Assembly (NCBI RefSeq): GCF_030867095.1
Contig: NC_081824.1
Span: 252,527,956 to 252,591,955 of the forward strand
DNA: 64,000 nucleotides
Direction of reading: 5' to 3'
From: Alligator mississippiensis
Taxonomy: Eukaryota > Chordata > Crocodylia > Alligatoridae
The notes beneath the pieces are model-generated. The model did not search any database, was not told where the DNA came from, and saw nothing but the letters and a program-made list of their open reading frames with translations. The translations under genes were made by a program, and so were the position numbers. Shown here piece by piece: positions 1-12,240 of the stretch; the first letter of the stretch is position 1; every line of letters begins with the position of its first letter.

Positions 1-1419
1 TACATACAGATTCCTACTGGGACTTATTTACATCATTCTACCAAGAACCACCAAACCAGTTCTTTTGCTCTGGAGACCATTCAAATCCTCCTCCCCAGAC
101 CAGCAATTAATGCATTATGAAGAAAAGTTAGGGTGGGGGATAATACAGAGCTTTCAAAACAAGAGCCACTGAATTTCAGCTAAGCAAACCATTCCCCTTG
201 TCTCTGTCAGCTGATCCCCTTGCTTGATTTCTGCCACAAGGGCAGATTGCTTTGGAAGCCACCCCCATGCTGATGAATGGCCTGCCCACGGGACCGCGAT
301 AGCTCCCCACAGTACACTGCCCTCCTTCCTCAGGCAGGTCATCCATCCGTGAACACAAAGGAGGCTCAGAGGTAGATCTCCTGGCCCGGATCCCGAGAGG
401 AAGAAGCTTCTTCTCTGAAAGGTTATAAATCTGCCTGCCAAAACATACAGTTAACCCTTTATGTACCTGCCCCAATCCATCCAATGGTGGGGGATAGGAA
501 CCCCATGTGACTAGAAGGAGTGGCTCCAACTAGTCCGCTATCTGTTTGGCACAAGAAGCTGTCATGCAAAAGCTAGCCCATTGCCTTGGACACACCAGAC
601 AAGCTAGAACATTTTCTCATGCCAGAGAGAAGGGAAAAGTTAGCTATATTCATTGGTACAGGTTCCTGGGGGTGAGCAATGTGGGGCCCAATCAGACAGA
701 GCCCACAATATCATGGAGCCCACAATAGCCCAGCTGTAGCAGTGCTGCTTGTGGAGCACACTCTAACGCCACCTCTGTTTACTGGACCAGTAATTACAGG
801 AGTAGCTCAAGCCCAGCCTAGCAGTCCATGGGCACTAGCATACACCAATCTATCATCAACAGCACATGGGGCAGTGATGCAGCTGGCATCACGTCCAGCC
901 ACTTTGGGCTTCCCAGCTCCAGTGACCAAGGGCTCATTCACAGCTGGGTCAACTAGGAGCAGCTGATGGCACAATCCTCAAACATAGAGCTCTGAAGTTA
1001 TAGCAAGCTTCCTTAACCAACTTTGCCACCAGTGCCCCTAGTGTTGCTGATTCTGGCTAGCAGACTCCTGTGTGCAGCTAGGGATATGTCTGTCAAATAA
1101 CCATATACATTAGCCATTAGCAAACAACAGCTTCCTGGGATGTGCCACTGAGCAGTACGCCCCAACCATCCTGAGCTAGAACAGCCCACAGAGCCAGCAG
1201 GGGTTTCAGTGGTTTTTAACAACATGGGCCTTTGCCTGCACCACAGCCAGGCAGTGGGGTCTTTGGTGGCATTTGGTGACTGGGGCCATCACCTACACTG
1301 TGGCTGGGGGCTGTGAACCCCCTGCAGCTAGGCTGCAAGGAGAAGCAGCAGTGGTGGCAGCTGCCAGGGGCTACCGCTGGCACCCACCTCATACCCAAGC
1401 TAGGGTATTAAACCCCTAG
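1..1419. other. Anonymous intergenic DNA
   Basis: I see no supported gene, RNA or clear repeat here. The short ORFs on both strands have no recognisable domain, and no exon is bounded by convincing splice sites. The stretch is ordinary mixed-composition vertebrate DNA. Confidence 0.5.
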
Positions 1420-3079
1420 GGCTAGGGACAGAAGTTACACATAAACTGGTTTAAGTGATCAGAAACTGGGTTAAACCTATAACAGAACAGATGTTCAGTG
1501 CACATAAACCAGTTTCAAAATGGCCAAAACAGTTTGAAATTGAGATAAACCTGGCTGAATGTAGTATCAGACTTAATTGGTTTGGCTCAAACCAGTTTAT
1601 GCAATGCCTGTCCCAGACCCCTTCCTGGTTTAACTTAAAACAGAGTCCCCCAGCATCCCGGCATGCTCTCTGTGCTGGACTCTCTGCTCCAGACCAGGAG
1701 GCCTAGCCCCGCTTCTCTGCTCCCCAGCTGAGCAGGGACAGGCAGGGATAGGCAGGGGTGGGGGTCTGGCCAGAGAGGGGTTTAATTCCCCCCTCCCTGT
1801 CCCACCAGCAAGGACCTGAGTCAGGTGTGCTGGGAGCTCCCCCATCGCTGCTGTAGTGGCAGGCTGCAATGGCCCCTGAGGCAAAGGGGGCATGAAGGGG
1901 GGGTTATTCCCCCCACTGCTTCTGGGGGACCGTAGCCAGGTCTGCCTGCCCTGACTGCCACCGCCACTTGCTCCCTGCTTGGGGCAAGCAGCAGAATAAG
2001 CCCCCTTCTGCCCCCTCTGCCAGATGCCAGAGGGAGAGGGGCAGGATGGGACTTATTCCACTGGTTGCCCTGGGCACAGAGTGAGTGGTGGCAGCAGCGA
2101 TTGGGGTGGGCAGACCCCACTGCAGTGCCCTGGGGGCAGAGAGGGGAATAACCCTGCTTCCTGCCCCCCATCTATGGGGTCCTTCTGGCCCGTGTCTGGC
2201 GCTGGCACTGCCCCTGCCCCTGTCCAGCTGCTGGAGGGGTGAGGGGGGAGTAACCATGACGGGTGTGGGAGAAGCAGCCCCTGTCTTGGTTTCCCCAAGA
2301 GCAAGCCTCTTCCCAGCAGGGGGCTCTGCTGTGGGGCGGGGAATGCTGCTGTAGACCGTGGTGGTGCTGCGGGGGGGCTTGGAGGGCTCAGGCCCCCTCC
2401 AAGCCCTGGTGCTGCCATGCACACTCTGCCCGCCCCACAGTGGGGCCCCCGCTAGGAAGAGGCTCATGCTCCCCAACACTATGACAGGGGCTGCTGCCCC
2501 ATCAAGGGCCCTGACCCCTCACCGCTACAGTGACCAGGCAGGGGTGCAACCAGACATTGGCTGGCAGGGCCCCTTAGGCAGGGGACAGGGACAGGAGTTA
2601 TTCCTCCTCCCTCCAGCATCGGCGGAGGGGGCTTATTCCACTTCTAGCCCCAAACAGGGAGCAAGCAGCGGCGGCCAGGGTGGGCAGACCTAGCTGTGGC
2701 CCCCCGGGGTCAGTGGGGGTAGAGAAGAGAATAACCCCACTTCCTGCCTGCCTCTGGGGCCATGGTGCCTGGTGCTGCAGCACTGAGGAGGGAGCACGCA
2801 GCAGGCCCAGCTTCAGTCTCTGCCAGTGGGACAGGGAGCAGGCAATTAAACCCCTTTCTGGCCGGGACAGCCCAGACTGGCCATGCCCCCTCCCCCCACA
2901 CAGCTTCCCTGCAACCAAGAGTGTGCTCTAGCGCCCCCCGGCACCAGGCCTGAGCAACTGCAGGACATGTTACAGCAATGTCAGTGCTGTTACAAACCTG
3001 TTCAACCTAGCCAGGTTAGACTAATGTGCAAAGGTTGAATCAATTCAGGCTTTGGCTTTTTGAATGTCTGTCCCTAGCC
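1420..3079. mobile_element. GC-rich non-autonomous DNA transposon-like element with terminal inverted repeats
   Basis: The left end reads GGCTAGGGACAGA (1420-1432), and the same 13 bases occur in reverse complement near 3067-3079, so the 1.66 kb segment has matching inverted ends. The first 250 bases are AT-leaning and rich in 'AAACTGGTTTAA'-like motifs. The interior (about 1700-2930) is very GC-rich. No transposase ORF is visible: the overlapping ORFs inside are low-complexity Pro/Gly/Ala frames on both strands and look like composition artefacts. I could not find a convincing target-site duplication, so the superfamily is open. The inverted ends are seen directly; the transposon call is inference. 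Confidence 0.5.
1700..2930. repeat. GC-rich internal sub-repeats of the TIR element
   Basis: A loosely repeated motif recurs in both orientations, built around GGGGTTATTCC / GGAATAACCCC (for example near 1904, 2143, 2596, 2628 and 2728), followed by CTTCCTGCC or a 'GGTGGGCAGACC' block (near 2106 and 2680). The copies are diverged and irregularly spaced, suggesting old internal duplication in the element. Long ORFs in this stretch occur in several frames at once and are not credible genes. Confidence 0.45.
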
Positions 3080-6000
3080 TGTAATGCTGCTGCCTGCTGA
3101 TATAAATCAGAGTAGGTAGCCAGCATAGAGCCTCAAGACATATGACCTTATGCAAAAGGTTATTCCAACTGTATACAACACACTCCATGCTACCCTGGAT
3201 CCCTCCACACCATGGCTCCATTTATGACCAGTGACAGCTTGTGGAAAAGTCCTCTCAGGCTCAGCTTTGCCTTATTCAGGTTTATTAAGATGCCAGCATT
3301 CTTTCCTAGCTGAGTTCACTGCGAGGATACCAGTCAGCCTGCCACTCCAGTGTACTCAGCAGCTGGTGATTCACAAAGCTCCTGCCCGATGGGAGGGAAC
3401 AAAGTCCTGCTGAGGGGCACTGACACCTTCCTTCTGTGCTGATAGCAAGAATCAGCTGAAACAAAGCTGGGCAGCTCTCCAAGCTAAAGCATGTGAGCCA
3501 AGCATGAGACATGGCTATTGTTGGGAATACAGTGCCCTGTTCACAATGAAATGGAGGCATTCATATTCCTCTCCAGCTAATATTTGTACTGAAACAAACA
3601 GACACGTCCACGGCCAGATTTCTCCCTGTTGCAATACTGCAAAAATGCTGAGGTAACACAGTGGTTAATTTTGGCCTCTTATATTGGCAAACTGGGATTA
3701 AATCACAGTTCCCACTGCTCATTTGCACTGTCACGAATTTAATCAATGAGGTAAGTATGGAGTCCAGAGGCTTAGGAAGTCTTGAAGCCATGTGTCTGAG
3801 TGTGCACAGTCTGAGTGTACACAGTTTTAGGGTTCTAGGCCTGCTCCATGTAGAACAGCCACCCTACACCCAATGCAACATCCAACATACCAAGACTGCA
3901 GTTGTGAGAGCTCAGGATCCATCTACACCGCTCCTGACACCACTGCTGAGAAGCATGCCCCACCCATCAGCACCACACTGCATGTATCTTCTTGGCAATG
4001 AGGCAGGAAAGATGCTATGGGGTTCAGGTTTGGAGAACAAAGCAGGGGGCACCTCAGGATGGTTGAGACGTACTTCTCAGTGGCACATCCCAGGAGCTCT
4101 AGAGAAGTATCGAAGACATGGCTTCAAGGCCAGGGCTGCTAAGCTCTTCTCTCCCTCACTCTTTGCTCAAGATGCACCTGGTTAGCAGACCCAGATCTAA
4201 CATTAGGACTAGCTGGCCTGCTCAGCAGTCCCTTTTCCAGATACCACCACTTCTCTGCTGCCATGATTGGCAGTCCCAAAGGCAAGACCTTATTATCTCT
4301 TTTGCCTCTGCCACTTCTATACTTAGGTGAGATCCTAAACTTTGATCAAATGTTCCTTTCTCCAATAACAGCTTCAAAGCCTTGGCAAATGGGGAAACAG
4401 GACATTGGTGCCCATACCAGCTCCACCAGACTGCCCAGGGAGAAACAGAAAGAAGAAAAGATGAACATAAGGCTTTGGAAGGCCTGGAAGAACTCATATC
4501 TTTTAAACATCTTCCTTCAGGTTTCAAGCTCACTGAGCCCATGAGCCAGTATCTCCTCCAGACCATATCAGATCCAGCTAACTTGATATCCTCCGAAAGC
4601 CCCCTGGCATACCAATGCTGACAATAATCTCCATCTTCAGAAGGTCAACCAATCCTATGCTTCACCGCATGGAGAATTTCTCACCAACAGTCCCCCTCAA
4701 CTATCTCACTGTGTACCCCAGCTTTTAAATCCAGGCTTATATTTCCTTAGTCCTTTTCAGTGCCGCTGGTCAACAGGTTGATGGGTCCCATGATTTCCCT
4801 TCATCTAATTCATACTTCTGTGTCTTTCCCCTGTTCATGTAGTAGATTCTTACATTACTAGTATCTAATCTAATTCTTACATTACTAGTATCTAAACTAA
4901 TCCTGCCAGCTAGCTTGGCCTTCCGCTTGTACACAAAGCATTGTTCAATTTACCTTGGGTCATATCCTATCCAGAACCTATTTCCTAAACATTAATCCTT
5001 TACCTGCAGGTTCTTTACTTAATACTCATGTGGCAACAAGTCTATTTGCCATATGCTGCTTAATCATTCCAACAGGCCAGGTCATTTGATTGCTGATTGT
5101 ATTGTTTGGACCTTATTGCTTGTTATATCATCTATACTGCCTTACTTCCTAGGTCTCCAAATTTATCATTACCTCCATACTCAAACAATCTTGCTTGCAA
5201 TAATTCTATGTTCTCCTCTTTCTAGTTTGAACAAACTCATACGCTGGCTCTTCTCTGTAAAAACCTCACCTCCCTTTTCTACCCCAAAGTCTTACCCTCA
5301 ACTGCTGATTCTCTATGAACAAGACTTGTCAGATGCTTGTGGAACTTCCAGGCCTATAAAGCCCATCAGACTGGGGGCCTGGTTCCTCATCATTCACCCT
5401 CTGACTAAGGGTGCACCTGAACTGCCTTGAAAGTTGACTGCACATAGGACTTTTGCACTCACCTCGTAGCATGTTTACTTATTATCATGCATTTTCAGGG
5501 CTTGCCTGCTGCCTATTTTATGAATAAGTATAACTAATTTTGCCATAATCCTTTACCCTAAGCTAGCTTGTTCATTCACACATAGCTTTTTCTGAGTCAC
5601 TCAGTGCTAGAAGGACAGAAGCTTCCTTCACCTTAGATTTAGGGGAAGACTAAGAAGATTGGTAACTAATGTTATTCCTTCCATCAGACACAAAATATAG
5701 CCTGCCTGGATTCCCAGTGACAGGAATCTCTCCTGATGCCATGGAACTTCTTATTTGTGTTTTTTCATAGTTCCAGCCTCTAAAAATCTCAAAACACATT
5801 ACAAACGCTTATGCATTAACTGGAGAGCACCCTTAGAGCACTAGTGGAAACAGTGCATCATAAAGGCTGAAAAGCAATTGCAAGAAGTGGAACAGCACTG
5901 GGACTGGGGCTCTGGCTTCCTGCCCTAGTCAGCTTCCCATCTCATTACACAAGTGGACATAGGCCCATTGAAGGCCGACTGATCTTACTCTGTCACTCAT

Positions 6001-7339
6001 AGGTTGGTTAGTGGGATGCAGTGTTCTGTCCACTCAAGCCATTACCTCATTGCTTGTTGTATTGTCTGTACCTCCTTATTAGACCACAACTAACTCGGGT
6101 GTTTATACAACCCTTGGTTAATATGGAAACATGACCCCACAGTAGAAAGCCCTCATTATGTTGCCTCTTCAAAGATAGGAACAAAGCTGTTGTTGGAGGG
6201 CAGGGCTGTTTCCTCATCCCCCAGCACAAGCACTCTGTATGCTATTCCAGGAAGTCTAAAAGGTTTCTTTGAACCTTTGGCAGCTGCAAAGATATGGGAG
6301 TTGTACCACAGTACCTGCAATTTAGATCTAGGGCCAACATTCATTGATTAAATGTACTGTGAACAAAGGCCCAGCAACAAAGGGCCCAATTTATCACTGT
6401 GCCAATGCTGAGCTCCACACAGGGATTGGGAGGGGCCAGGGGCAGGCTGGAACTGCCAAAGGCTGTCAACTACTGGACTCAGGTTCAAGTATACTGAGTA
6501 GGTGATCTAACTCACAGCCAGCCTCCAATGGCCCAAGGGAACAGTTAGGTTATAGGCAAACCTGGCACATACCCCTGCTTTTCTGGGTCATCTCCAGGCC
6601 TGCCCTGCCCTGGGGCTGCAAAGACCCAGCCCACCTTCCAGGAATTCCCACTGCATTGCAAGATCTGGGGATGTGGGGAGCTTCCCAGAGACAATCCTTT
6701 TACAGTGGAGCCAGCCAGAAGGAGCCAAAGGATGTATACGGCAAAAGCTTTTAGTGAAACTTGTAAGAAAAAGCCATCAGAGCAGCCACAGCCACAAAGT
6801 GCAGAGACCAGCCCCTCCAGATCAGACTCTGCATCGACTCTTTGTAACTCACTCAGAGGTATAGCATGGAGACATGATTAGCTGAAGGGGATGGGGAGCA
6901 AGGATGCTTGTGTTCTGTGCCCAACAATGCCAGTAACTCACTGTGTGAGCTTGCCTGTGTTATATCACCTCTCTGTGCTCCCTTTCCCTTCTATACAAAC
7001 TGGGTGGGAAGGGAGGGTGGCATAGTTCTTCAAAGCGGCTATTTGTGCAGTGTATGCCAGGCTCTTGTAAGCATTGCCCCACACAACATGGAATGACTCA
7101 AGTTTGGCATCACCCCAGGGACATCACTGTGCTTTGAGGACAGTCACACTCAGTTCAGAATCCTAGGATAGGGGGCTCTGAGTTGGCATCACTCCTGTGT
7201 GAGGTTTTCACCCACCCCTGACTGCTCGCTAAGAGCTAGCTAGGTCCAACCATAGGCAGCAGAAGGCTAATGGGGCTCAGTGAGCTCAGCACAAGTTGGG
7301 AGTGGGGAGGAGCTGCAGCAGAGTGGGGAGGGGCACGCA
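3080..7339. other. Anonymous intergenic DNA
   Basis: No gene supported. The longest frame (about 5053-5430, plus strand) is hydrophobic, but it is AT-rich, lacks a family match I know and has no splice or promoter context. A short stretch near 6920-7000 resembles decayed MIR-type SINE. A 27-bp tandem duplication at 4846-4899 is listed separately. Confidence 0.5.
4846..4899. repeat. Tandem duplication, 27 bp x 2
   Basis: Two adjacent 27-bp units start with ATTCTTACATTACTAGTATC at 4846 and 4873. They differ at one position near their ends (26 of 27 identical). This looks like a replication-slippage duplication in AT-rich DNA. Confidence 0.85.
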
Positions 7340-7855
7340 CGTAGCCAGGATCACAGCCCAGCAAGGGGATCACTGGCTGCCCAGCACGGCAGGCAAGTAT
7401 CAGTCTATTCTATGAAGGGGAAGGGGCTGGGGGGGCGGAATTGAGGCACCTGCAGTGAAGGAGAGAGCAGGGCAGAGGCAGGGGCTGGGGTGAATGGGGC
7501 CCCAGCTGGGCCGAGTGGTGGTACAATCGGAGCCCAGGCAGCAGCAGCACGCAAAGCCTAGCACACAGCGGCAGCTGCCTCCACCCTACACATAAATCAG
7601 GGGGCGTATGCCCCCCCAGCATCTGTCAGGGTTCACACAGTGGTGGGAGCCCCCTCACATCCCATCCAGGCTCCAACTGTCCCACCACCTGGCCCAGCTG
7701 GGGCCCCATTCACCCCAGCCCCTGCCTCTGCCCCACTCCTTCCCTCACCACTGGGGCCTCAATCTGCCCCTCCCATGGCCCTTTCCCTTCCCCCTACCCC
7801 TTCCCCCACAGACTTGCCTGCTGGGGGTGGGGGGGCATGCATGTGATCTTAGTCC
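7340..7855. repeat. Large GC-rich inverted repeat (foldback/MITE-like hairpin)
   Basis: The stretch near 7421-7539 is the reverse complement of about 7670-7790. The core arms, 7480-7512 and 7690-7722, are a perfect inverted match around GGGGCCCCAGCTGGGCC. Weaker symmetry extends outward to about 7340 and 7855 (the 'GGATCACA' and 'CAGGCAAGT' blocks recur inverted). The spacer is about 130 bp. Such symmetry fits a foldback transposon or two MITE copies head to head. No transposase is encoded, and the Pro-rich frames within are shadows of the palindrome. Confidence 0.7.
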
Positions 7856-10084
7856 CCCCAATTAATTTTTTCTCCCTCTACCTATGGGCCTGACATTATC
7901 TACCAAAGACCCCTGGTGAGCCCAGCATACCACCTTTGCAGATGAATTGGGGACCATCATTTGAGGTCCTCAAAACAAAAGCCCTGAGGAATCAAAGGAC
8001 AAGACCAGGTGTGTCCAGCTGTGTCTTCATGTCTTCTGCACCAGAGCCTCCACAGCACCCCTTAGCCAAGGACACCAAGAAAAGGAAATGTCCAGGGTTT
8101 GGAGACTCAAAGAGACTTGGGTCTGTCTATTCAACATCTAGATGCCATGGAGATCCTCAGATGTCTGCTGGTAGACACATACCCAACTACCTGAGCACAC
8201 CAGGATAAGCACATGCTGCTTATCCTCCTAATTTAGGATTCTCAAACTGCCTCCATACCAGTCTGAAGGTCCATCTCTGCCAGTCTCTCCTGAGGAAGAT
8301 GGTGAGCACTTCCTTTCTTCTGTGCTGTAAAAGAAAGTCAAGTCAGTCCTGATGCCACTGTGACCATTGGGGCACCATAGATGCTGTAACAACCCTCCTA
8401 GGTTAGATGAGTTGCTTTGCATCATTAGTGATTCTTTGGACAGAATGACCTAGCGGTACCCATCTCCTCTCCAGGTACAGATGGCTGTTGGCTCTCAGGG
8501 AAATCATCTGCCCTTTGATAAGTCTTGGTTTTAGTCCTGCTGGGTGACCACACACCCTCCTCACCCAGGCTAGCCCAACTGGGGACACCGGTTCGGTCAC
8601 TGACAACCCGACCATGGAATAGGCTCTACTGGTTTACACGTACCAGAAAGCAAAGCAAGAGAGACCTGGCCTGACAAGGTGTATAAGAAAGGCCTGACCC
8701 ATTTTAGGCACCTGAGGAGATAGGAATCTCCCTCTGGTCTGAAATGGGGGCTCTAGCTAGCTCTCCTACTGGGCACCTAAGGTGGCTTCACCCTGAGGTA
8801 GCTGGCATCTACAAATCTCACTCTGAGGTGGCCATCTCTCCCCTTGCATAATATAGACGGCCCCCGCACCTCACTGGGGTCTGAGAATTTCACCTGCCGG
8901 CAGGCAGCCTAAAACTTCAGCACTGCAGTGCTTCAGTCACTGTGCAGATCTAGCAGAAAGACCTGACACTGGATTTAGAACTGCTACCCATGAACATCCA
9001 GCATCCTCCCTGCACCTCCACCTTGCAGTCAGGGTGCATGCTGGGAGACTGCTGTTTTACAGCCTGCCAGGCCCTTTGTCCCCAGTACACAAGTTAATAT
9101 TTCATCCAGAGATACTTGGGAAGTGCAAAGAAAAATCACGTTAGCCTTGAAATGCCAAAAGGTGGGGACTGCATATTCTTTTGCCTGCTCATAATTGCTC
9201 CTATCAGATACATAGATATTCTGATAAGGAAACGGCTGGGTAGCAGGGAGAACAGCTAGTGTGGCTATTTGTGGAAATCAATGTCATCAGGATATTTATC
9301 ATTTCCAGGATTCCCTGAAGTCTGCCTTTATGGGTTCTAATCAAGTTACCTAATCAACTGCTGGAAATGGTAGATGCAGACAGTCCCAAGCAACCACATT
9401 TTCCTAGAATGGGAAAATCTGGTCATTGGAAACATCCTCTCCTGCTCCTGTTTCACTAAAGTCTCTCTTCTCAGCTATGCTAAGTATCTACGTGAGGTTC
9501 AAATAAGACGGATGTGATCAATAATTACATTTCCATGTTTAATAATTAATTAAAATGTGTACATTTATCTGGCCTCTTGCATTGACAAAGGTCTCTCCTG
9601 AGCAGCATGCAGCCTAGTCTGGAAAAGGGAATGTGAAGGAGGGAGTAGGCAGTACTAAACTGCAGTCTTCGCTCTTCACCTTACTTGCCACTTGCCCTTT
9701 GCAACGTCATTCTGCTTCTGCCTCAGAAATGACAGAAATGCATGCACATCTTTTGGAGTAGTATGTGCATAGTGCTTTGAACACTAAAAACACTAGGTCT
9801 ATTCCAAGTGTTCTCTCAAAGAAACATATGTACAAGTTATCATATGATAAAGCCCTGTCCTCCTTCACCATGCATCAGCTGTTTCATTAGTTCTTTCATT
9901 GAGGACTAAGCTGCCATGGATCAGCTTTCATTTCCCCCAGGATGGAAGCATGCACATGGGCAGTTTTCAGAGTCAGTGACGCACAGGAAACTCCTCCTCT
10001 GCTTTGCCTTGCAGAAATGTGTTCATATGCTTATGCCCTCAGCATTCAAATAATACAGCTACTTCAAGGAGGCAACACAGCAGC
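7856..10084. other. Anonymous intergenic DNA
   Basis: No supported gene or RNA. Short ORFs around 7936-8615 occur on both strands without recognisable motifs. The segment 9100-10000 is AT-richer and holds no recognisable repeat. Confidence 0.5.
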
Positions 10085-10225
10085 TATCTAGAAGTACCCA
10101 GCAAAAACCTCAAACCTGATGAAGAATGCTTTGCATTAAAAGCTTATCTAACTTTATCCCAACCAAGCTGTTGGTCTAACAAAAGATATCATTCACAAAG
10201 ATCCTTGTCTCTCAACAAAATGAAG
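10085..10225 (-). mobile_element. Fragment of a short TIR repeat family ('TTAGACCAAC / CTTCATCAGG' family)
   Basis: Read on the minus strand, the segment has the order GATATCTTTTGTTAGACCAAC, an AAGCTTTTAATGCAAAG-like core, then CTTCATCAGG. The same order occurs in the better copies at 18836 and 19225 in this window (TTTTATTAGACCAA, then GCAAGCTT, then CCTTCATCAGGC). This copy is diverged. The family is widespread in reptile genomes, but I do not give it a name. Confidence 0.6.
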
Positions 10226-11984
10226 TATTATAGGAAATTAAGAAACTCATATCCCACTTATTATTCTGATTCTCCAACTGCAAATGACTTTTCTTTTATA
10301 AATTTAAGCTAATTCAAGTAAAAAAAAAGTAATAAACAGGAATGAAATAAAAATATGTCTTTGCAAAATTATTGACATGAAGCAATTTCAATTGATCCAT
10401 TTTTTCCCCTTTTCCTTTTTTTTCCCCTTTTTTCAGTTTTTAGTTCTTGAGAATTTGAGATTCTAGTTTTTGTTCTGATTTAATCTGGGAATTTTTTTTT
10501 AAACCTTGACATTGTTTTCTGGACAGAAAACCCATTTCCCACCCTATTCTGCACTCTGCTTCCCCCAAGCCAACCAGGCAGGAATTTGGCTAGAAAGCTT
10601 TTGTAACATCCCAATCCTTGTCAAATTGCCCTGAGGCCTCTAATGACCTTTATGGCTATGACTTTCCTATTTTATGCTATGTGAAAGATTTTGTTTCTGG
10701 CCTCACCAGTGCCCTCTGGCACCATGAGCTCTGAATCGTGCAGCTGAATTACTAACATGCCTCCACATAAGATAATGAGTCTTAGGTTCAGTCCCTATCT
10801 CTGCCACTAGCCTGCTTGGACCTGTCACTTCCCCTTCCTAGGCTTATCATCTTGAGGTTCTCTGATGAAAATCACCAAATCTAACAGAGCTAGGTATCAT
10901 CATCATTCTTATAGGAGCGTCCTGCCAAAGGCTGACAAGGCCCAGACCCGGTTAACTTACAGAAACTAAGGTGGTTCCATATCAAGGTAGAATATCTGCA
11001 GAAAAACGCAGCTACAAAGTACTGTGTTACAGGTGCTGTAGGAAAATTCAGTTGGAGAGTAAGTTGTTTGATCTCTGCTAACATCACAGCCTCTTCCACA
11101 TGACCATGAATGTAGTCTAATAGCCATCCTGGAAGTGGGGTAATTCCATTTAGAAACTGTCTGTTCAGTCAAACTACTAAGACTTTCTACTGAAGGATGC
11201 AGAGCAAAGAATGGAAACCAAACTGGGGCTAGGATAGGATTTATCTTGCAACCCGCTATCAGCTGGGGTTTGATTTTGCAATTTGGGAAGGGGGAGGGAG
11301 ATGTAGACAAAAGTTTCTATTTTGATACAGCACTAATTCAAAAGTGGGAGCAATGGCTACCCAAGCCAGAAAAGGACTGGCCTGCTAGGAAAGGGACCCA
11401 CTGAGAACCTGACCCCAGTGCATGGCCCTAATTGCTTTTGAAAGGCCTGCTGGGGGTTGTGTTCTTCATGTGACTTCTCAACATTTTCATAAGGCTGCCC
11501 TTCTTTGTCACCTGCAAGAGGCTCCAGGGCTGATCTACCAAACAGAGACCACAGGGCCATGCTCAAGTGGTACAGCTTTAAGGTTTTATGGCTAAAGCTC
11601 TTCCACTTAAGCCCTTGAACAAGCAAAGGTTTCTTGGCCATTTTCTCCCAGGCCTGTCAAGCTCAGTGATGTGTGACTAACTCCTTCATTGACTGAAGCC
11701 CACCCACATTCCTGCTTCCCTCACGTGGTCTTACATAACGGTCATCTATTTTGTTAATGAGTGGAGCTTGAGAATTTCCATTCCCCAGGGCCCTGGGAAG
11801 AATGCACGAGTGCAGCCTCCACAGCACTCATGTGCCGACGTGGGATTTTCCTATGAATTATCTGAGCGCAGTGGAATTTTTTTTTTGTTATTGTTGCTTG
11901 TAATGTTAATAAGTTAAATTGATATTGGAGCAGCACAAAGAGAGAGACCCACAGATGAGTTAGAGGAAACAAGAGCATCATACT
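10226..11984. other. Anonymous intergenic DNA with possible SINE debris
   Basis: No gene supported. Around 10740-10860 the order 'TTAGGTTCAGTCCC...TCTGCCACTAGCC...CTGTCACTTCCCC' resembles a degraded MIR-type CORE-SINE on the plus strand. The ORFs at 10966-11310 and 11357-11641 (minus) show no domain I recognise and no exon boundaries. Confidence 0.4.
10390..10445. repeat. T/C-rich low-complexity tract
   Basis: The plus strand is almost pure pyrimidine here, with runs of T and C alternating. It is low-complexity sequence with no other visible function. Confidence 0.7.
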
Positions 11985-12240
11985 GGGCATGTCTATACAT
12001 TCATTAATGCGCAGTAGTTACTGCACATTTAATTTAGTACTTGCTTAATGAAGTATTAACTAAATGCGGTGAAACTAGAGTTACTGTGCAGTAGCACCAG
12101 CGCACATGTTTTTAGTGATGCTTACTGCACAGTAGCCTAATACTACTGCACAGCAGCATATTAGTATGGCTTTTACCTGGCGTGCTACTTCACGGTGTTA
12201 TTAGGCGACTGAGCATTAAGCATCTTGTGTCGATGCACCC
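11985..12240. mobile_element. MITE-like element, TIR beginning GGG(T/C)GCATC/GGGCATG
   Basis: The left end is GGGCATGTCTATACATTCAT (11985). The right end, read in reverse complement from 12240, is GGGTGCATCGACACAAGATG. The two align with a few differences, then share TTAATGC and CAGT. The flanking trinucleotide is ACT on both sides (11982-11984 and 12241-12243), consistent with a 3-bp target duplication as made by PIF/Harbinger elements. The interior is full of TACTGCACAGTAG-type small palindromes. It has no coding capacity. Confidence 0.6.

Noticed and set aside
1821-2693. Several 70-190 codon ORFs in a GC-rich stretch
   Set aside because: They overlap on both strands with low-complexity Pro/Gly/Ser composition and lie inside a TIR element. 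High GC removes stop codons.
5053-5430. 125-codon hydrophobic plus-strand ORF
   Set aside because: AT-rich Leu/Ile composition, no family match, no splice or promoter context.
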